Shown here piece after piece: positions 15,602 through 23,788 of a stretch of 39,470 bases of DNA (its first letter is position 1; each line of letters opens with the position of its first letter). Under the pieces are notes generated by a model, which worked only from the letters and a program-made list of their open reading frames with translations, made no database searches and was not told where the DNA came from. The position numbers and the translations under genes were made by a program. This DNA comes from Burkholderia sp. E7m39 (GTDB lineage Bacteria; Pseudomonadota; Gammaproteobacteria; Burkholderiales; Burkholderiaceae), in assembly GCA_001319865.1 (NCBI GenBank), contig BBSL01000079.1, positions 1 to 39,470 of the forward strand, written 5' to 3'.

Positions 15602-15642
15602 CACCATTGCGTTGTCATCGCCGGATGAAGCAGCGATCAAGG

Positions 15643-15670
15643 CAAGGCCGCATCCTTGGATGCGGCCTTG
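15643..15670. terminator. Hairpin terminator after copy F
   Basis: Perfect 13-bp arms, CAAGGCCGCATCC (15643-15655) and GGATGCGGCCTTG (15658-15670). The following T-run is weak (TTCCGTT), but the position matches the terminator after copy D. Confidence 0.65.
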
Positions 15671-15846
15671 TTCCGTTGCGCCCGCCGTGTCCGAACTTAT
15701 CGCCTTTGACCATGCGTATAGGCACCGTGGTCCGGGCGCGCCCAGCCAACGTAACCGACCGCTGCTGCGTCACATGACCGTAACGGCTGGTCGGGATGCT
15801 GCTCTAGGAAGATGCGCTCTGATGTCCATTTCAGCGAGGGATTCAG

Positions 15847-16190
15847 CGGTGCCTGCGGACTACCAGCCAGCGCGGCACCTTGAATCGCACAATGCTCACA
15901 TAGAGCCAGACGTACGTCGCGGCAAACACGATAACGAAGCAGAACAGATGCAGCGTATGTCGCCAGAATAACGTGGCCGGAACCACCGCGATCAGGCAAA
16001 GCAGCCACAGATACGGTGATGTCAGCATGTCAGCGAATTCCGCCGCGTCAGCTCGCGTGCGGTGCGTGCGCCGACGGCCCAGCGCATGAGCCGTTTATAA
16101 ACGAGCATATGCAAATGCACGCCATCGGGAATCCCCGGCGAGATGCCGCGGATGAATTTCTCCCGGTAAATCGAGAAGCAGGTCTCGAAG
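15847..16190 (-). pseudogene. 3' fragment of a membrane protein gene, copy 2 (probable glycosyltransferase)
   Basis: Minus-strand remnant reading FSIYREKFIRGISPGIPDGV, then HMLVYKRLMRWAVGARTARE. After a short frame break it continues PYLWLLCLIAVVPATLFW, FVIVFAATYVWLYVSIVRF and KVPRWLVVRRHR before a TGA. The last part predicts two membrane helices and a basic tail. It is clearly homologous to 13370-13695. As with copy 1, only about the last 115 residues survive, and the gene converges on the micro-protein terminator. Assignment to a polysaccharide glycosyltransferase is tentative; the nearby manC remnant fits such an origin. Confidence 0.5.
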
Positions 16191-16199
16191 ATCGGGTAC

Positions 16200-16457
16200 A
16201 TGAACGGAAGAACGGGATACTACGCGCAGGGCGCGTCGCTCGTCGCCGACGCGCGCAAGACGATGGAAGAGGCGATGAACTCCGTACAGCGCGTGACGGG
16301 CATCATGACGGAGATCGAAGGCGCCGCGCACGAGCAGAGCGACGGCATTGAGCAGATCAAGGCCGCGGCTGCCGCGAAATCGCTCGAAGCGCAGGCCGTG
16401 GTGCTGCGCGAGGCTGTTGCAGTTTTCCGCGTCGAAGCAACGGCGGGCGCGGCCTGA
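16200..16457 (+). pseudogene. Methyl-accepting chemotaxis protein C-terminal remnant
   Basis: The frame reads YYAQGASLVADARKTMEEAM, NSVQRVTGIMTEIEGAAHEQ, SDGIEQIKAAAAAKSLEAQA and VVLREAVAVFRVE. This is the C-terminal signalling tail of a chemoreceptor. The usual stretch between GIEQ(V/I) and the alanine-rich end, containing the NxAIxxMDxxTQQNAALVE region, is missing, so there is an internal deletion of about 25 residues. The sensor and membrane parts are absent. It is a remnant and is not expected to function. Confidence 0.75.
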
Positions 16458-16499
16458 CACCCGGCTTTAGACGCAGCCTGCTCATGCCATTGCGTTACG

Positions 16500-16850
16500 T
16501 GGGCACACGCCCGTATGGATCGCCGTAAGGCACGATATCGTCCTCACCCAGATACCCGCCCGATTGCACCTCGATGATCTCGAGCGGCGTCTTGCCCGGA
16601 TTTTCCAGCTCGCTGCGAGGCGTTCAGGCCGTCCACGACGGTCTTGACGTTCCTGCACGCGGTAGTTCGCGGCGACCAGCACGACGTCGGGCGTTTCGAT
16701 CACCGCCACGCGCGTCACGCGTTACGCATGATGCATGCGGCGAGCCATCCGCCTGAGTGCGCATACGTATCGCTCGCCGTTCGACCAGCGAGCACGAGGC
16801 TTTGCGCCACGTTGCCCGCGCCATCGTGATCCCATGGACGGCGCGGCGGA
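16500..16850 (-). pseudogene. manC fragment with internal deletion
   Basis: Plus-strand bases from 16505 closely follow those from 34371, i.e. the 3' end of the intact manC in this window (shared blocks such as GATACCCGCCCGATTGCACC). After about 110 bases the match jumps to the equivalent of 34735-34935, so about 270 bases covering most of the C-terminal cupin domain are deleted. Further small indels break the frame. It has the same orientation as intact manC 18 kb away. It is a degraded second copy of a mannose-1-phosphate guanylyltransferase gene. Confidence 0.8.
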
Positions 16851-17180
16851 GATTTCAGGCCGTCACGCCGTAATGGGTCCGCCTGCCGATCAGCTTCTTC
16901 GCAGGCCTCCAAGGTCCGGAATGTATGTCGGTCGGTAGGCGGGCGCTTCCTGGTGTGGCTCGCTTCTGCCATCGGCGAGGCCGCATAAGCCCCATCCCGA
17001 CCACGTTGCGGCTGCGCGAGCACCTGAAGACTGTCTTGACCATACGACTGCGCGATGGCGCCGCCAACCAGGCGATGCGGACCCCAGCCACTTGCCGGCG
17101 ATCGCCTACATAAACGTTCCAGTAATTTCGCCCGAGGTTCGGCGTAACTTTCTCCTTTTGGGGGTAATGTTTGCCTCTCC

Positions 17181-17207
17181 CGTATCAGGCCTGTAACAAA
17201 TTGTGAC
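17181..17207. promoter_or_regulatory. Putative OmpR-family operator, copy 1
   Basis: CGTATCAGGC followed by TGTAAC (17192-17197), a 4-base spacer and TGTGAC (17202-17207). Two half-sites ten bases apart fit a response-regulator dimer site. The same 27-bp sequence recurs at 17372-17398 with four or five differences. Confidence 0.45.
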
Positions 17208-17371
17208 TACCTTACTTAGGCATGCCGATGACGGCCGAGGTTCCTCGCATTTATCAGTAAAAGCACTAGTGCGATACCCAGTGGAAGCGCTCCCTGCGCG
17301 CACATTCGGTACGATTTACGCGATATGGCAGATCCGCCTGAGCGCGAAAATCGTCTGATGTGAAAAAACTG

Positions 17372-17398
17372 CGTATCAAGGTTGTAACAATATGTGAC
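17372..17398. promoter_or_regulatory. Putative OmpR-family operator, copy 2
   Basis: CGTATCAAGG followed by TGTAAC (17383-17388), a 4-base spacer and TGTGAC (17393-17398). It is a direct repeat of the site at 17181, 191 bases away. Confidence 0.45.
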
Positions 17399-17847
17399 GC
17401 GACAGTATCGGTTATGCCTCGCTGTCTGGGCGTGGCCTCCTATGCCTTACGTGCGTGTCCCTGGCCTGCAAATGTTTGAATTTGCTCGTTGCGAATCATC
17501 TCGCACCGGCCGGTCCAAGGGTTTCCTCAGACCTTTTTCTGTTCGCCTCCCCACATTCGCAACTCCGGCGTTCACGATTGAAACGGTTTTGACAATTTTC
17601 ACTTCTGAAACATTTGGCGTCGCCGTCGCTTGAACAGATCGTTCTTTTGGCTAAACGAACTAATGCCAGCAAGGCTCTCGGCACAAGTGGCATCGCTCTC
17701 GCTACATGTCCCGCACCGGCGACGCACATGACTGAGCAGTAACAGCGTCCCGATTTCAGGTGCCACGGGAAAGCTGCCGGGGGGTCGTTCTGTGGCACTG
17801 GAAAACTTCGATACGTCCGGTCTTCATTGCCGACCGTGCGAAGTTCA

Positions 17848-17887
17848 GGGCACTGCGATGTCAGTCTGGACCGACATCGCAGTGCCC
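17848..17887. repeat. 15-bp perfect inverted repeat upstream of flp
   Basis: Arms GGGCACTGCGATGTC (17848-17862) and GACATCGCAGTGCCC (17873-17887) around a 10-base loop. There is no T-run, so an operator or an mRNA leader hairpin is more likely than a terminator. Confidence 0.7.
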
Positions 17888-18072
17888 GAAGAAAGTGGCG
17901 TTGGGGAGGGGCGGGCTGGAGCGCGGCGAATCAGAACAACCCGCTTCAGCTCCGAACCGGTAGTCCAGGCCAACTCCGGCTGTGCGGTCTGCAGCCGTCA
18001 CCAATGTCCGGTCCCGCAGCGGGCATGTTTAGTGTACCTGAGTAAATCAACTTAATTTTGAGGAGCTTCAAA

Positions 18073-18261
18073 ATGCAAAAAACTCTCGACCTGATCCGTG
18101 CCTTTGCCCGCGAAGAAGATGGTGTGACGGCGATTGAATATGGTCTGCTGGCTTCGCTGGTTGCGTGCGGCATCATCGTGGCTGCCACGGGTCTGGGTAC
18201 TCAGCTTAGCTCTACGTTCAACTACATCAGCGGCAAGCTGCTCGCGGCCAACCCGGCCTAA
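18073..18261 (+). CDS. flp: Flp-type pilin
   Basis: A 62-residue class IVb (Flp) prepilin, the major subunit of the Tad pilus. The leader ends at Gly17 and processing by the CpaA peptidase would give a mature N-terminus VTAIEYGLLASLVACGI, with the key Glu at +5 followed by Tyr. The hydrophobic segment (residues 18-45) is the pilus-core helix. The ATG at 18073 has AGGAG seven bases upstream. It heads a plus-strand locus extending to tadC. A hairpin after its stop (18310-18345) could let the pilin be made in excess over the assembly proteins. Confidence 0.95.
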   Translation: MQKTLDLIRAFAREEDGVTAIEYGLLASLVACGIIVAATGLGTQLSSTFNYISGKLLAANPA

Positions 18262-18309
18262 AGGCCGCTCGACTGGTCATGGAGAAGTCGCAGTATTGAC
18301 GGCGCATCG

Positions 18310-18345
18310 AAAGAGCAGTCCCTGCCTGATTCAGGGCTGCTCTTT
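18310..18345 (+). terminator. Hairpin between flp and cpaA (possible attenuator)
   Basis: AAAGAGCAG-T-CCCTG pairs with CAGGG-CTGCTCTTT across a 7-base loop, with one bulged T. It is followed by CCTAAAAAA, not a long T-run, so termination is probably partial. Confidence 0.6.
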
Positions 18346-18381
18346 CCTAAAAAACGCCGAAATGAAAACGGGGGAAATGCC

Positions 18382-18930
18382 ATGAACGCTTTCGAATTTC
18401 CGGTCGGCGCGTGTCTGCTGATGTTACTGGCGGTGGCAGCGGGATCAGATCTTCATTCGCGTCGTATTCCTAACTGGCTGGTGCTGACGGGCCTGGCACT
18501 GGCGCTCGCCGTTCAGTGGTGGCAGCACGGTGCGGCTCTGGGGTACACGGCGTGGGGGCTCGGACTACTGACGGGCGGGGGCCTGTTTCTTCCGCTCTAT
18601 ATGCTGCGCGGTATGGGCGCAGGCGACGTGAAGCTGATGGCGATGGTAGGCGCTTTCGTCGGGCCGGACCTGGCGCTCGAGATCGTGCTGGTGACCTGCG
18701 TCGTCGGCGGCATCTGGGCACTTGCGGTGGTCGTGTCGAGGCGCGCGTTGAAGTCGACGGGCACCAACATGCTGGCCATCCTGCTCTCAGGCAGAGGGCT
18801 GGGCAGCAGGCTGTCTGAAACGGCAAAGGACGCGGCATGGCCTTCTGTCGGGTCACTGCCGTATGGCGTGGCGATTGTCCTGGGCACGCTTGGCATCATG
18901 GTCCTGCACACGGGGCAGAGCATCGGTTAG
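18382..18930 (+). CDS. cpaA: Prepilin peptidase CpaA/TadV
   Basis: A 182-residue inner-membrane aspartic peptidase that removes the leader from Flp prepilin and the pseudopilin-like TadE/TadG proteins. The two catalytic Asp residues are visible: Asp23 in AAGSDLHSRRIPNWL and Asp82 in the GMGAGDVKLM motif. It lacks the N-terminal methyltransferase domain of PilD, as expected for the short Tad-type enzyme. Several hydrophobic helices span the protein. It lies 120 bases after flp, beyond the hairpin. Confidence 0.93.
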   Translation: MNAFEFPVGACLLMLLAVAAGSDLHSRRIPNWLVLTGLALALAVQWWQHGAALGYTAWGLGLLTGGGLFLPLYMLRGMGAGDVKLMAMVGAFVGPDLALEIVLVTCVVGGIWALAVVVSRRALKSTGTNMLAILLSGRGLGSRLSETAKDAAWPSVGSLPYGVAIVLGTLGIMVLHTGQSIG

Positions 18931-19056
18931 TGCGCAGCCGGATTCGATCCAAAAAGAGAGCCCACGGTCGAGGGGCAAGAGCAAGAAAAGACAGTAGAGC
19001 CTGTAGCAGACGGAAAAGATTTCGCGCAATGCGCAGGACCAATTCGGGGGTACAAC

Positions 19057-20484
19057 GTGAAAGACGAACAACCAACGGCGCCGCAAGCGTCGGCCGACGT
19101 GACGCGTCTGCACGACGCAAGTCGCGCACGGTCAGACGCGGACCCGGCGGGAACGAGCCTGCTGGCGCGCGCGCCGCGGACCATCGCTGAAACGGGCCTG
19201 GAACAGATTTTCCTTCTCGAACTCGTCGCCAAATCCGCCTTCGTGATGGGCAAGGTGTCGCTCTCGCAACTGGTGCAGCGGCTCAAGCTCGGCGCCAGCG
19301 TGCTCGACAGCGTCGTGGCGTTCGGCGTGCGGGAACGGATTCTCGAAATCGTCCGGCGTGGCGCCAGCGACCTCGATGTCGAGCTCCAACTGACGGACGG
19401 CGGCCGTCAGCGTGCGGCCGAATTCATGAACCGCTGCCGTTATGCCGGTCCCGCACCCGTGTCGCTCGCCGACTATGAAGCGGCCCTGAAACGGCAATCC
19501 GTGCGGCAAATGCACGTGACGTACGCGCATGTGCGCGCGGCGTTCGCGGGGCTGACGGTCCGCACTTCGCTGCTCGACGACATTGGCGGCGCAGTCAATA
19601 GCGGCAAACCGGTGATCTTTTTCGGGCCGCCGGGTAGCGGGAAAACTTCGCTTGCCGAACGGTTGGGCAATCTGCTGCCTGGCCGCGTCGCGGTGCCGTA
19701 TGCCGTTGCCGTCGAGAACGAAGTCATCCAGATTTTCGACCCGCTGATTCACGAGCCCGTCACGATGGCTCCGCACGACGGCGCGTTGAGTGCGCCCGCC
19801 GATGCGCGCTGGCAGATCTGCCGGCGGCCCACGGTGCTGTCGGGCGGCGAACTCACGCTCGACATGCTCGAGTTGCGCTACGACGCAACCAGCGGCTTCT
19901 ATCAGGCGCCGCCGCACGTGAAGGCCAATGGCGGTCTTTATGTGGTCGACGACCTCGGCCGTCAGCGTGTAGAGCCAGCTGAACTGCTCAACCGCTGGAT
20001 CGTGCCGTTCGATCGCGGCCGCGACATGCTGACCTTGCATACAGGTTTGCGCTTCTCACTGCCGTTCGACGTCTGGGTGGCGTTTTCCAGCAACTTCTCG
20101 CCGGCCGATCTGGGCGATGAGGCCTTCTTCCGGCGCCTCGGCTGCAAGCTCTACGTCGGTGCGCTCGACGTCGCCGAGTACCGCGCCGTGTACGAACGCC
20201 GCTGCGAAGAGTTGCGCGTGGTCTCCGACGACGATGCCTTCGAATACCTCGTGCATCACCTGCACATGACGTCGGGCCGGCCGTTGCTCGCGTGTTATCC
20301 GGGCGACCTTCTGCGCATTGTGCTCGCCAATGCGAAGTACCAGGATCAGGCGCCCATCGCGGACGCGCTGAGTCTTCTGCGCGCGTGGAACGCGTACTTC
20401 GCGGTGGTCGGCGAGCACGACACGCCGCCACCGCAACAGCAAGGTGCCGCTGAGCGAAGCGCAAAAAAATCAGCGGCCGGTTAA
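19057..20484 (+). CDS. AAA+ ATPase of the Tad locus
   Basis: A 475-residue ATPase with Walker A GPPGSGKTS near residue 190, a Walker-B-like GLYVVDDLGR near 293, and a sensor-like AFSSNFSP near 345. About 160 residues precede the ATPase core, including a winged-helix-like stretch (residues 45-110). There is no secretion-ATPase Asp/His box, so it is not a second TadA. From memory, related ATPases occur beside Tad genes in beta-proteobacteria, but its role (assembly, signalling or chaperone) is not established. It sits between cpaA and cpaB in the same direction and ends 63 bases before cpaB, which implies a pilus-linked function. Confidence 0.8.
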   Translation: MKDEQPTAPQASADVTRLHDASRARSDADPAGTSLLARAPRTIAETGLEQIFLLELVAKSAFVMGKVSLSQLVQRLKLGASVLDSVVAFGVRERILEIVRRGASDLDVELQLTDGGRQRAAEFMNRCRYAGPAPVSLADYEAALKRQSVRQMHVTYAHVRAAFAGLTVRTSLLDDIGGAVNSGKPVIFFGPPGSGKTSLAERLGNLLPGRVAVPYAVAVENEVIQIFDPLIHEPVTMAPHDGALSAPADARWQICRRPTVLSGGELTLDMLELRYDATSGFYQAPPHVKANGGLYVVDDLGRQRVEPAELLNRWIVPFDRGRDMLTLHTGLRFSLPFDVWVAFSSNFSPADLGDEAFFRRLGCKLYVGALDVAEYRAVYERRCEELRVVSDDDAFEYLVHHLHMTSGRPLLACYPGDLLRIVLANAKYQDQAPIADALSLLRAWNAYFAVVGEHDTPPPQQQGAAERSAKKSAAG

Positions 20485-20547
20485 TGGACCGGTTAAACGG
20501 CCGGAAACCCTAGTCAGAAAACAGGTCACGCATCAGGGAGAGTTGTC

Positions 20548-21384
20548 ATGAAAAACATTCGTGCGTTGGTGATGTTGCTGGTTGCCGCGGTTGCCGGGCT
20601 GGCCGCGGTGGCAATGGCATCGCGCTGGCTGATGGACAGGTCGTCGGGCATGACGGCCAAGGTTGCCGTCGCGGCCATCGATATCAATCTCGGGCAACGG
20701 CTGAATCCCGAATTCATCAAGATGGTCGACTGGCCGTCGGGCAGCGTACCGCCCGGCGCCTTCACCGATGGCCAGACGCTCGATGGGCGCGTGATGAAAA
20801 ACAGCGTGCTGCGTGGCGAGCCGATCCTTGAGGGCAAGCTGAGCCCGGTGGGCACCATGGGCGGTCTTTCCGCTGTGATCGGCGAAGGGCGCCGCGCCAT
20901 CACCGTGCGTGTCAACGATGTGATCGGCGTCGCGGGCTTCGCGCTGCCGGGCAACTACGTCGACATCATCGTCAGCACGCAGCAGGACAAGGGTGGCGAC
21001 AAGAGCGCGAACAAGGACGAGAGCATTTCGAAGATCGTGCTGGAGAAGATCCTCGTGCTGGCCGTCGCGCAGGAAGTCGGCCGCGACGAAACCAAGCCCA
21101 AGGTGGTCAACGCCGTCACGCTCGAAGTCACGCCTGAACAGGCCGAGAAGCTGGATCTGGCGCGCAGTGTGGGAACGTTGTCGCTCGTGCTGCGCAACCA
21201 GGTCGACACAGCAACGCTGCCGACGTCGGGCGCGACCAAATTCACGCTTCTAGGCACGCAAGCCCCCGTGGCCGCGTCGGCACCCGTGCGCCCCGTGCGG
21301 GCGCACTATGCGGCGCACCCGGCTTCGCCGCGTGACTGCATCGGTGTGCTGTCGGGTGTGCTGGGCAGTGTCGAATGTTTCTAG
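20548..21384 (+). CDS. cpaB: Flp pilus assembly protein CpaB/RcpC
   Basis: A 278-residue periplasmic pilus assembly protein anchored by one N-terminal helix (residues 6-24). A SAF domain follows (about 36-100: VAVAAIDINLGQRLNPEFIK to GEPILEGKL), then the RcpC/CpaB domain (about 105-235: RRAITVRVNDVIGVAGFALP, GNYVDIIVS, VTLEVTPEQAEKLDLARSVG). It is thought to support the outer-membrane secretin and bind cell-wall material. The C-terminal 45 residues are low in similarity to the family and may be variable. A GGGAGAG ribosome-binding site precedes the ATG. Confidence 0.93.
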   Translation: MKNIRALVMLLVAAVAGLAAVAMASRWLMDRSSGMTAKVAVAAIDINLGQRLNPEFIKMVDWPSGSVPPGAFTDGQTLDGRVMKNSVLRGEPILEGKLSPVGTMGGLSAVIGEGRRAITVRVNDVIGVAGFALPGNYVDIIVSTQQDKGGDKSANKDESISKIVLEKILVLAVAQEVGRDETKPKVVNAVTLEVTPEQAEKLDLARSVGTLSLVLRNQVDTATLPTSGATKFTLLGTQAPVAASAPVRPVRAHYAAHPASPRDCIGVLSGVLGSVECF

Positions 21385-21484
21385 ACCGGTTGCGGCCGTT
21401 CTGACCGGCTCGCCGGGGCTGGCAACAACAAGGCAGGAGTGCAGGTTTGAACCTGCAAACATCGGGTAACGGGGGCATGATCAA

Positions 21485-23422
21485 ATGAAAACGAAACCGG
21501 AACTTTCGCGCGCTAGCAAGCAGCACCGCTGCACACTGGGCCGCAAGGCGCTTGCCGTGATGCTTTGCTTCGGGCTGATCGGCATGCAGAACACTCAGGC
21601 GCAGGAAGCGGTCGACAATCCGGCGCTCGCGAAGCGCGGGGCGGCGCCACCGTTGCCTGCTGCGCGCGGCGCAGCTCCCATGATGATGGCGATGGCACCC
21701 GTGCCGGCGGCGGCAGTGGCGATGAGCGGGCCCATCCCGTTGCGCGGCCCGAGCTGTACGGGGGAGATCCGCGATGAAATCACCGTTGCCGTGCCGGTGG
21801 GCAAATCGGTGCTCGTCCCGCTTGCCGAACCGACGCGCAACCGCACGCTCGGCAACCCCGTTGTTGCACAGGCCGCGCTGGTGTCGCCTCGCACGCTCTA
21901 CGTCGTCGGGATGACGGTCGGCACGACCAACATGATCGTGCAGGGCAAGAGCGGCTCTTGCCAGATGATCAATGTGATTGTCAATGTCGACGCCGGAGGC
22001 TTGCAGCAGGCGCTGCGGCAGCTGATGCCCGAAGAGCGGGGTATCCACGTTTCGACGGCGGCCGGCAACCTGGTGATGGGCGGCCGCGTGTCGAGCGGCC
22101 CCGCCGCGCAGCAGGCCATGCAGATCGCGCAGGCCTTCGCGGACTCGCAACCCACGCAGCAACAGCAGGCGGCCTCGTCGAATTCGGGCAACGGGACGGC
22201 GAGCGTGAGCCAGCAAAGTTCGAGCACCAGCAAGGCGGCCACGGTGATCAACATGATGACCGTCGACTCGCCGCAGCAGGTGATGCTCGAAGTCAAGGTG
22301 GCGGAGGTGGCGAAGACACTGATCAACCAGTTGGGCTCGGCGTTGAATATCCAGGGCGGCTTCGGCTCGTGGACGGGGGCTCTCGTGAGCAACCTGCTTG
22401 CCGGCGTGACCAGCGCGATCGCGGTCAGCAAGGCCAACAACCGTCCGTTCAATCTCGCCCTCGATGCGCAGAAGACCGACAACCTGATCAAGATTCTTGC
22501 GGAACCGAACCTCGTCACGATCAGCGGTCAGGAAGCCACGTTTCTCTCGGGCGGCAAGATCTTCATTCCCATTCCGCAAAGCAGCGGCAACGGCGTGTCG
22601 AGCATCACGCTGCAGGAAGAAGAGTTCGGCGTCGGGCTCAGGTTCACGCCGACTGTGCTGGCGGGAGGGCGCATCAGTCTGAAGGTGGCGCCTGAAGTGT
22701 CGGAACTCTCACCCACGGGTGTCGCGGTCTCGGCTTCGGGCTTGTCGGGTGTTTCGATCCTGCCGCTCATCAACACGCGTCGGGCGTCGACGACCGTGCA
22801 GATGCACGACGGCGAGTCGTTTGCGATCGGCGGACTGCTGAGCAGCAACGTGACGGGCGCGCTGAAAGCCATCCCGGGTCTTGGCGAAGTGCCTGTTCTC
22901 GGCGCGCTGATGCGTAGCACGTCGTTCCAGCAGGACCTGACGGAACTCGTGTTCATCATCACGCCGCACCTCGTGAAGCCGCTGCAAACCGCGAACCTGC
23001 CACTGCCCACAGACAGCTTCTCGCAACCGAATGAAGCTGACGTCTATGCGACGGGGAATATGGAAGGCCGCCATGGCAAGTATTCCGCCGCGCCCGCTGG
23101 GGCTGAGCCGGGTAGTGCGCCAGCGCCGGCACCTGTTCCCGCACCCGCACCTCAGGCGCCCGCCGTACCCGTGTCGAATGCACTGCCGGCGCACGGCACG
23201 CACGCCACGTCGAGCGCGCCGGCGCAGCCGGCCGCGTCCGGTAATGCAGCGCCGCCGCGGAAAGCCGAGCCGACGGCGCAACCCGTCTTGCTCAATCCGG
23301 TGACGGACGAACAGGCAGCACGGATTGCGCGCATCGAGAGCGCCGCCCGCCGGATCGCTGCGGGCGAGGGACGGCAGGACGTCGCGAACACCGATGCTTC
23401 ACGCCATGCGCTGGACCACTGA
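21485..23422 (+). CDS. cpaC: Flp pilus secretin CpaC/RcpA
   Basis: A 645-residue outer-membrane secretin forming the pore for the pilus. The signal peptide (LAVMLCFGLIGMQNTQAQA-type, cleavage near residue 39) is followed by the pilus N-terminal domain (about 95-170, DEITVAVPVGKSVLVPL). A BON-like domain, a Q/S-rich stretch (about 220-250) and the secretin core come next (from about 265), ending with the signature VPVLGALMRSTSFQQDLTEL near 467-487 and VFIITPHLVKP. The last 120 residues are rich in Ala and Pro (PAPAPVPAPAPQAP), longer than in many CpaC proteins, and may span the periplasm or contact the cell wall. Confidence 0.93.
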   Translation: MKTKPELSRASKQHRCTLGRKALAVMLCFGLIGMQNTQAQEAVDNPALAKRGAAPPLPAARGAAPMMMAMAPVPAAAVAMSGPIPLRGPSCTGEIRDEITVAVPVGKSVLVPLAEPTRNRTLGNPVVAQAALVSPRTLYVVGMTVGTTNMIVQGKSGSCQMINVIVNVDAGGLQQALRQLMPEERGIHVSTAAGNLVMGGRVSSGPAAQQAMQIAQAFADSQPTQQQQAASSNSGNGTASVSQQSSSTSKAATVINMMTVDSPQQVMLEVKVAEVAKTLINQLGSALNIQGGFGSWTGALVSNLLAGVTSAIAVSKANNRPFNLALDAQKTDNLIKILAEPNLVTISGQEATFLSGGKIFIPIPQSSGNGVSSITLQEEEFGVGLRFTPTVLAGGRISLKVAPEVSELSPTGVAVSASGLSGVSILPLINTRRASTTVQMHDGESFAIGGLLSSNVTGALKAIPGLGEVPVLGALMRSTSFQQDLTELVFIITPHLVKPLQTANLPLPTDSFSQPNEADVYATGNMEGRHGKYSAAPAGAEPGSAPAPAPVPAPAPQAPAVPVSNALPAHGTHATSSAPAQPAASGNAAPPRKAEPTAQPVLLNPVTDEQAARIARIESAARRIAAGEGRQDVANTDASRHALDH

Positions 23423-23443
23423 AGTCACGCCAAGGGGAATCTG

Positions 23444-23752
23444 ATGAAACTCGCACACATTGTTTTCGCGCGCCAGGCAGCGCTCGCGGTGTCGGTATGC
23501 GGCGCGCTGGCTGGATGCATGTCCAGCACGCCGATCTGGGACAAGCACATGGGCGAGGCGCTCAGGGCCGTCACCCAGGCGCAGATCATCGATCCGCATG
23601 CGGCTGAACACGCACAGTCGACATCCGGCATCGATGGCACGGCCGCCGCTTCGGCGATGGACAGCTACGACAAGTCCTTCCGCGCGCCGACGCCGTCGCC
23701 GAACGCATTCGTCATCGGCGTGGGCAGCGGAACGCCGGGCGGCGGCCAGTAA
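23444..23752 (+). CDS. Tad-locus lipoprotein
   Basis: A 102-residue lipoprotein with a clear lipobox LAGC (Cys25). The mature part includes WDKHMGEALRAVTQAQIIDP and later GIDGTAAASAMDSYDKSF. From memory these motifs recur in small lipoproteins placed after the secretin in beta-proteobacterial Tad loci. It may act as a pilotin-like partner of CpaC, as RcpB or CpaD does elsewhere; that is inferred from position. It starts 21 bases after cpaC and is followed 36 bases later by tadG. Confidence 0.8.
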   Translation: MKLAHIVFARQAALAVSVCGALAGCMSSTPIWDKHMGEALRAVTQAQIIDPHAAEHAQSTSGIDGTAAASAMDSYDKSFRAPTPSPNAFVIGVGSGTPGGGQ

Positions 23753-23788
23753 CGGGGACAGGCACGGGGACAGGCACGGGAGATCGTC

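Larger units (their letters stand above)
17208..18057. other. Long intergenic region upstream of the pilus locus
   Basis: About 850 bases with no supported gene before flp. They hold the second operator-like repeat (17372) and a strong inverted repeat (17848-17887). A leader and regulatory region for the pilus operon is the likeliest role. Confidence 0.5.

Noticed and set aside
15070..15618. 182-codon minus-strand open frame across micro-proteins E and F
   Set aside because: It is antisense to both micro-genes, lacks a start context, and the conserved family signal lies on the plus strand.
21242..22579. 445-codon minus-strand open frame opposite cpaC
   Set aside because: It is a shadow of the secretin gene, with an Arg/His-rich composition and no motif.
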